Under the pieces are notes generated by a model, which was not told the origin of the DNA, did not search any database, and was given only the letters and a program-made list of their open reading frames with translations. From Streptomyces sp. NBC_00820 (GTDB taxonomy: Bacteria; Actinomycetota; Actinomycetes; Streptomycetales; Streptomycetaceae): a stretch of 64,000 bases of DNA. The translations under genes and the position numbers were made by a program. Of the stretch, positions 60,952 through 64,000 are shown one piece after another; positions within the stretch are counted from its first letter, which is position 1; each line of letters opens with the position of its first letter. The stretch lies in assembly GCF_036347055.1 (NCBI RefSeq), contig NZ_CP108882.1, forward strand, positions 744,001 through 808,000, in the 5' to 3' direction.

Positions 60952-62652
60952 TCAGTCCGCGGCGCGCAGGGTGGGCGGGGCGACGGCGACGGGGCCCGGA
61001 GCGGCCGTGCTCTTGCAGATGTCGTGGCAGTCCTTCTCCAGGCTGCAGCACAGGGAGCAGACCGGGCCCTGGTGGAAGGGACAGTGGGCCATGTCAGGAC
61101 GCTCGAAGCCGGTCGCACACACCGAGCAGGTCAGGGTGACGGCCGACGGCAGTCCGTCGGTGCCGAGCGGCGGTTCGTCGAGGTCGTCGGCGCGGGCGAT
61201 GTAGTAGCGCCCCTTGGTGAGTACCGCGAGGACGGGCGAGAGGACCATGGCCAGGAACAGCGCGATGAACGGCGAGAACGCCTTGCCGTAGGCGCCGAAC
61301 GCCTCGAAGTAGGCGGCGATGGAGACCGCGGAGGCGACCAGCATCGAACCGAAGCCGACGGGATTGAAGTGGTGCAGGTGCGCGCGTTTGAACTCGATGT
61401 ACGAAGGGCTCAGCTTCAGGGGCTTGTTGATGACCAGGTCGGCGACGACGGCGCCGATCCAGGCGATGGCCACGTTGGAGTAGAAGCCGAGCACCGTGTT
61501 GAGGAGCCCGAAGACGCCGCACTCCATGAGCGCCAGGGCGATGCCGACGTTGAGGAAGATGTACACCACGCGGCCCGGGTGACGGTGCGTCAGCCGGGAG
61601 AAGAAGTTGGACCAGGACAGCGAACCCGAGTACGCGTTGGTGGAGTTGATCTTTATCTGGGACAGGATGACGAAGAACGTGGCCAGGCCCAGGGCGACCG
61701 GCGCGGCGAAGGTCCCGAACCCGTGGACGTACTGCTGGATGGGTTCGTCGGCCTTGCCCAGGCCCACGGCGCCGGCGACGCAGAAGGCCAGGAAGGCCCC
61801 GCCGATCTGCTTCAGCGCGCCCAGCACCACCCAGCCGGGACCGGCGCCGAGCACCGCGGCCCACCACCTCCTGGCGTTCTCGGGTGTCTTGTCGGGCATG
61901 AAGCGGAGGTAGTCGACCTGCTCGCCGATCTGCGCGATCAGCGACAGGGCAACGCCCGCACCGGCTCCGACGCCCAGCATGCTGAGGGTCGATCCGGTCG
62001 GCGAGTCACCCGCGAAGTGCGTGAACTCCGAGAACTTTCCCGGCTCCTGGATAGCGATGGACACGAACGGCGCGACCATCAGCACCAGCCAGACCGGCTG
62101 CGTCCACACCTGCATCCTGGACAGGGCGGTCATGCCGTGGACCACGAGGGGCAGGATGACCAGGGAGCAGATGACGTAGCCGACGGCGAGGGGGACGTGC
62201 AGGCCGAGCTCCAGGGCCTGCGCCATGATCGACCCTTCGAGGGCGAAGAAGATGAAGGTGAAACTGGCGTAGATGACCGAGGTGAGGGTCGAGCCGAGGT
62301 ATCCGAAGCCGGCGCCCCGGGTCAGCAGGTCCATGTCGATGGAGTACTTCGCGGAGTAGTACGAGATCGGCACGCCGGTGAGGAAAATGACCACCGCCGC
62401 CGCCAGGATCGCCACCATGGCACTGGAGAAGCCGTGGGACAGGGCGATCGAGCCGCCGATCGCGAAGTCCGCGAGGTAGGCGATCCCGCCCAGCGCCGTG
62501 GTCGCCACGACGTACGGCGTCCAGCGTCGGAAGGACTTGGGCGCGTAGCGCAGCGAGTAGTCCTCCAACGTGTCGTTCCGCGCCCAGTCGTTGTACGTCC
62601 GCCCGCTCGGCGGCGCCGACGACGACGCCCGCTTGTCGACGATCTCCGTCAC
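60952..62652 (-). CDS. NCS1-type purine/cytosine permease with Cys-rich C-terminal tail
   Basis: This encodes 566 residues. Twelve hydrophobic segments fill about 40-470; YNDWARNDTLEDYSLRYAPK, TGVPISYYSAKYSIDMDLLT, ILSQIKINSTNAYSGSLSWS and NFFSRLTHRHPGRVVYIFL are NCS1 (PF02133) features. After residue 500 a tail carries CSVCATGFERPDMAHCPFH, GPVCSLCCSLEKDCHDIC: nine Cys and several His, enough for two zinc sites. The tail is not a normal transporter part. GGGGAG lies 4 bases before the GTG at 62652. Substrate is likely a purine, pyrimidine or allantoin-like compound. Confidence 0.85.
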   Translation of the reverse strand: MTEIVDKRASSSAPPSGRTYNDWARNDTLEDYSLRYAPKSFRRWTPYVVATTALGGIAYLADFAIGGSIALSHGFSSAMVAILAAAVVIFLTGVPISYYSAKYSIDMDLLTRGAGFGYLGSTLTSVIYASFTFIFFALEGSIMAQALELGLHVPLAVGYVICSLVILPLVVHGMTALSRMQVWTQPVWLVLMVAPFVSIAIQEPGKFSEFTHFAGDSPTGSTLSMLGVGAGAGVALSLIAQIGEQVDYLRFMPDKTPENARRWWAAVLGAGPGWVVLGALKQIGGAFLAFCVAGAVGLGKADEPIQQYVHGFGTFAAPVALGLATFFVILSQIKINSTNAYSGSLSWSNFFSRLTHRHPGRVVYIFLNVGIALALMECGVFGLLNTVLGFYSNVAIAWIGAVVADLVINKPLKLSPSYIEFKRAHLHHFNPVGFGSMLVASAVSIAAYFEAFGAYGKAFSPFIALFLAMVLSPVLAVLTKGRYYIARADDLDEPPLGTDGLPSAVTLTCSVCATGFERPDMAHCPFHQGPVCSLCCSLEKDCHDICKSTAAPGPVAVAPPTLRAAD

Positions 62653-62836
62653 GGCTCTCCCCTCGTCCCGCACCGTGTCCCGGACGCCCCGGGCCACTGC
62701 CGGAAGGTTCGCGCCGCGCCGTTGCTCCGCCGTTTCGTCGGCTTTAAGAACTCCTAACGAAATGATCTTCGAAGTGGTCGGACCGCTCCGGGACCATGTC
62801 ACCAACGGGGGCGGCCGCTTGTTACTCTTCCCGATC

Positions 62837-63262
62837 GTGCGAGCCCTCTTCCCAGGATCCTTCGACCCGGTCACTCAGGGGCACCAGGATGTACTCCGGC
62901 GCGCTGCCCTCCTGTTCGACGAGGTCGTCGTGTGCGTGATGTTCAATGCGAACAAGACCGGCCGCTTCCCCGTCACGGAACGGCTGGACCGACTCCGCGC
63001 GGCAGCAACCGACTTGAGCAACGTCACGGTCGACTCCCACACCGGCGGCCTGCTGGTCGACTACTGCCGCCGAGCCGGAATCGACGTCGTCATCCGCGGA
63101 GTCCGCGGCGTTCGCGACCTGGACCACGAAATGCCGATGGCCCGCATGAACCACGAACTGGCCGGAGTCGAAACGTTCTTCATCGCCGCGGACCCCGCCC
63201 TCGCCCACATCTCCTCCACCCTCGTCACCGCGATGGGTCGACAGGACCGTGTCCCCGAATGA
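62837..63262 (+). CDS. CoaD-like pantetheine-phosphate adenylyltransferase, short
   Basis: This encodes 141 residues. LFPGSFDPVTQGHQDVLRRA is the nucleotidyltransferase T/HxGH region, VDYCRRAGIDVVIRGVRGVR, DLDHEMPMARMNHELAGVET and FFIAADPALAHISSTLV match CoaD; the final helix after SSTLV (normally about 20 more residues) is replaced by TAMGRQDRVPE and a stop. A GTG start (62837) lacks a ribosome site. The housekeeping coaD may be elsewhere, and this may be a truncated paralogue. Transfers AMP to phosphopantetheine if active. Confidence 0.7.
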   Translation: MRALFPGSFDPVTQGHQDVLRRAALLFDEVVVCVMFNANKTGRFPVTERLDRLRAAATDLSNVTVDSHTGGLLVDYCRRAGIDVVIRGVRGVRDLDHEMPMARMNHELAGVETFFIAADPALAHISSTLVTAMGRQDRVPE

Positions 63263-63374
63263 CGACTTGAGCGAGCTTCTTCCAGCGGCTGGGGGCGACA
63301 GCGAGGGTTTCTTGAACGCCCGTGTTCCCTGTGGTGAGGCTGTCGTCGCGGAGCGCGCGCATAGGATCGCCGGC

Positions 63375-64000
63375 ATGTCGCTGCGACCGGTACTGGTGAA
63401 CATAAAGGCTCTTGACGACTCGGCGGTCGGCCGGTTCTGGGGGGAGGCGCTCGGCTGGGGTGTCATCGACGAGGCACCTGGTGTGACCGCCGTCAAGCCC
63501 GCCGGCTTCGACTGGTCGGCCCCGGTCACTGTCTGCGTCGATGTCGTTGCCGTCCCGGAGCCCAGGACGACAACGAAGAACCGTGTGCACCTCGATCTCG
63601 CCACCACCTCCGCGGCGCATCAGGCGGAGCTGGTCGCACGCCTGCGGGCTCTCGGCGCGAGGCCCGCCCACGTGGGCCAGGGCGACGTGCCGTGGACGGT
63701 GCTCGCCGACCCGGAGGGCAACGAGTTCTGCGTGCTGGAGCCCCGGGAGACCTACCGGGACACCGGGCCGATCGCCGCGGTGGTGGTCGACTGCGCGGAC
63801 CCGCGGGCCATGGCCCGGTTCTGGGGTGAGGCGATGGACTGGACCCCGCACGAGGTGACCGACGATCACGCGGTGTGGCGCCCCGCCAAGGGCGTCGGCC
63901 CGTATCTCGAGTTCCTCCGCACGCCCGACGTGAAGACCGTGCCGGACCGCGTCCATCTTGACCTGCTCCCGTACCCCGGTGAGGACAAGGCCGCGGAGGT
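63375..64000 (+). CDS. VOC-family protein, two modules (3' end outside window)
   Basis: The frame from ATG 63375 (AGGA 8 bases before it) stays open to the window end (208 codons seen). Two related VOC halves: LVNIKALDDSAVGRFWGEAL, then VHLDLATTSAAHQAELVARL and WTVLADPEGNEFCVLEPRET; and AVVVDCADPRAMARFWGEAM, then VDLLPYPGEDKAAEV region. RFWGEAxxW repeats in both, marking an internal duplication. Substrate unknown. Confidence 0.85.
   Translation, partial: MSLRPVLVNIKALDDSAVGRFWGEALGWGVIDEAPGVTAVKPAGFDWSAPVTVCVDVVAVPEPRTTTKNRVHLDLATTSAAHQAELVARLRALGARPAHVGQGDVPWTVLADPEGNEFCVLEPRETYRDTGPIAAVVVDCADPRAMARFWGEAMDWTPHEVTDDHAVWRPAKGVGPYLEFLRTPDVKTVPDRVHLDLLPYPGEDKAAE

Overview
The window is a stretch of a Streptomyces (or very close actinomycete) chromosome. 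Base composition is very GC-rich with G/C at third codon positions, GTG starts and ATGA start/stop overlaps are frequent, TTA codons are rare, and the gene families (GAF-ANTAR, SpoIIE-type phosphatases, Asp23/DUF6286/AmaP, short Rho paralogue, PadR, GntR/FCD) are typical of that genus. No rRNA, tRNA or CRISPR array was seen. All calls rest on reading translations and motifs by eye; no database search was run.

Layout. 1-12,100 is a stress/envelope accessory block: two divergent DUF1990 genes, a DUF4126 membrane protein, a fatty-acid desaturase, a STAS + two GAF-ANTAR regulator operon, a HemK-like methyltransferase overlapping a CDGSH/haem-oxygenase-like diiron protein, and a five-gene Asp23/AmaP envelope-stress operon. 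A decayed methyltransferase tail lies at 1.8-1.9 kb. 12,100-14,200 is the dihydroxyacetone kinase operon dhaK-dhaL-dhaM. 14,300-17,500 holds secreted proteins (GH75 chitosanase, a broken fibronectin-III lipoprotein, a membrane-anchored exported protein) separated by short tandem repeats. 17,600-20,900 carries a PadR regulator, FadH-type 2,4-dienoyl-CoA reductase and a tautomerase. 21,000-25,700 has a secreted protein, a PAS/GAF/PP2C phosphatase and a glutamine methyltransferase homologue.

26,000-30,200 is a three-gene module: an unrecognised protein, a MoxR-type AAA ATPase and a HEVAH metallopeptidase-like/VWA (DUF2201) protein. 30,200-31,900 is a divergent export-type membrane protein/MarR pair separated by four copies of one operator (GTTG-N7-CAAC). 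32,000-43,800 is mixed metabolism: GNAT, quinone oxidoreductase, a molybdenum oxidoreductase/flavin reductase pair, a frameshifted serine hydrolase, a methyltransferase, a P450, a short Rho paralogue with a C-rich leader, and a D,D-carboxypeptidase.

43,830-50,597 is a Tn3-family transposon bounded by a 32-bp inverted repeat (30 of 32 positions matching). Its transposase is deleted to N- and C-terminal fragments and its resolvase is frameshifted, but the cargo is intact: a small Cys/His protein, a membrane protein, and a 945-residue helical-repeat/CHAT protease-like protein, plus an orphan gene. This is the best candidate for an undescribed system, plausibly a membrane-coupled CHAT conflict/defence module.

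50,600-56,200 carries glutaminase, aspartate ammonia-lyase, asparaginase and an FCD regulator (Asn/Gln/Asp catabolism), then UppP. 56,200-64,000 has paired fluoride channels, small regulators, VOC proteins, an NCS1 permease with a Cys-rich tail, a CoaD-like protein, and a VOC gene cut by the window edge.
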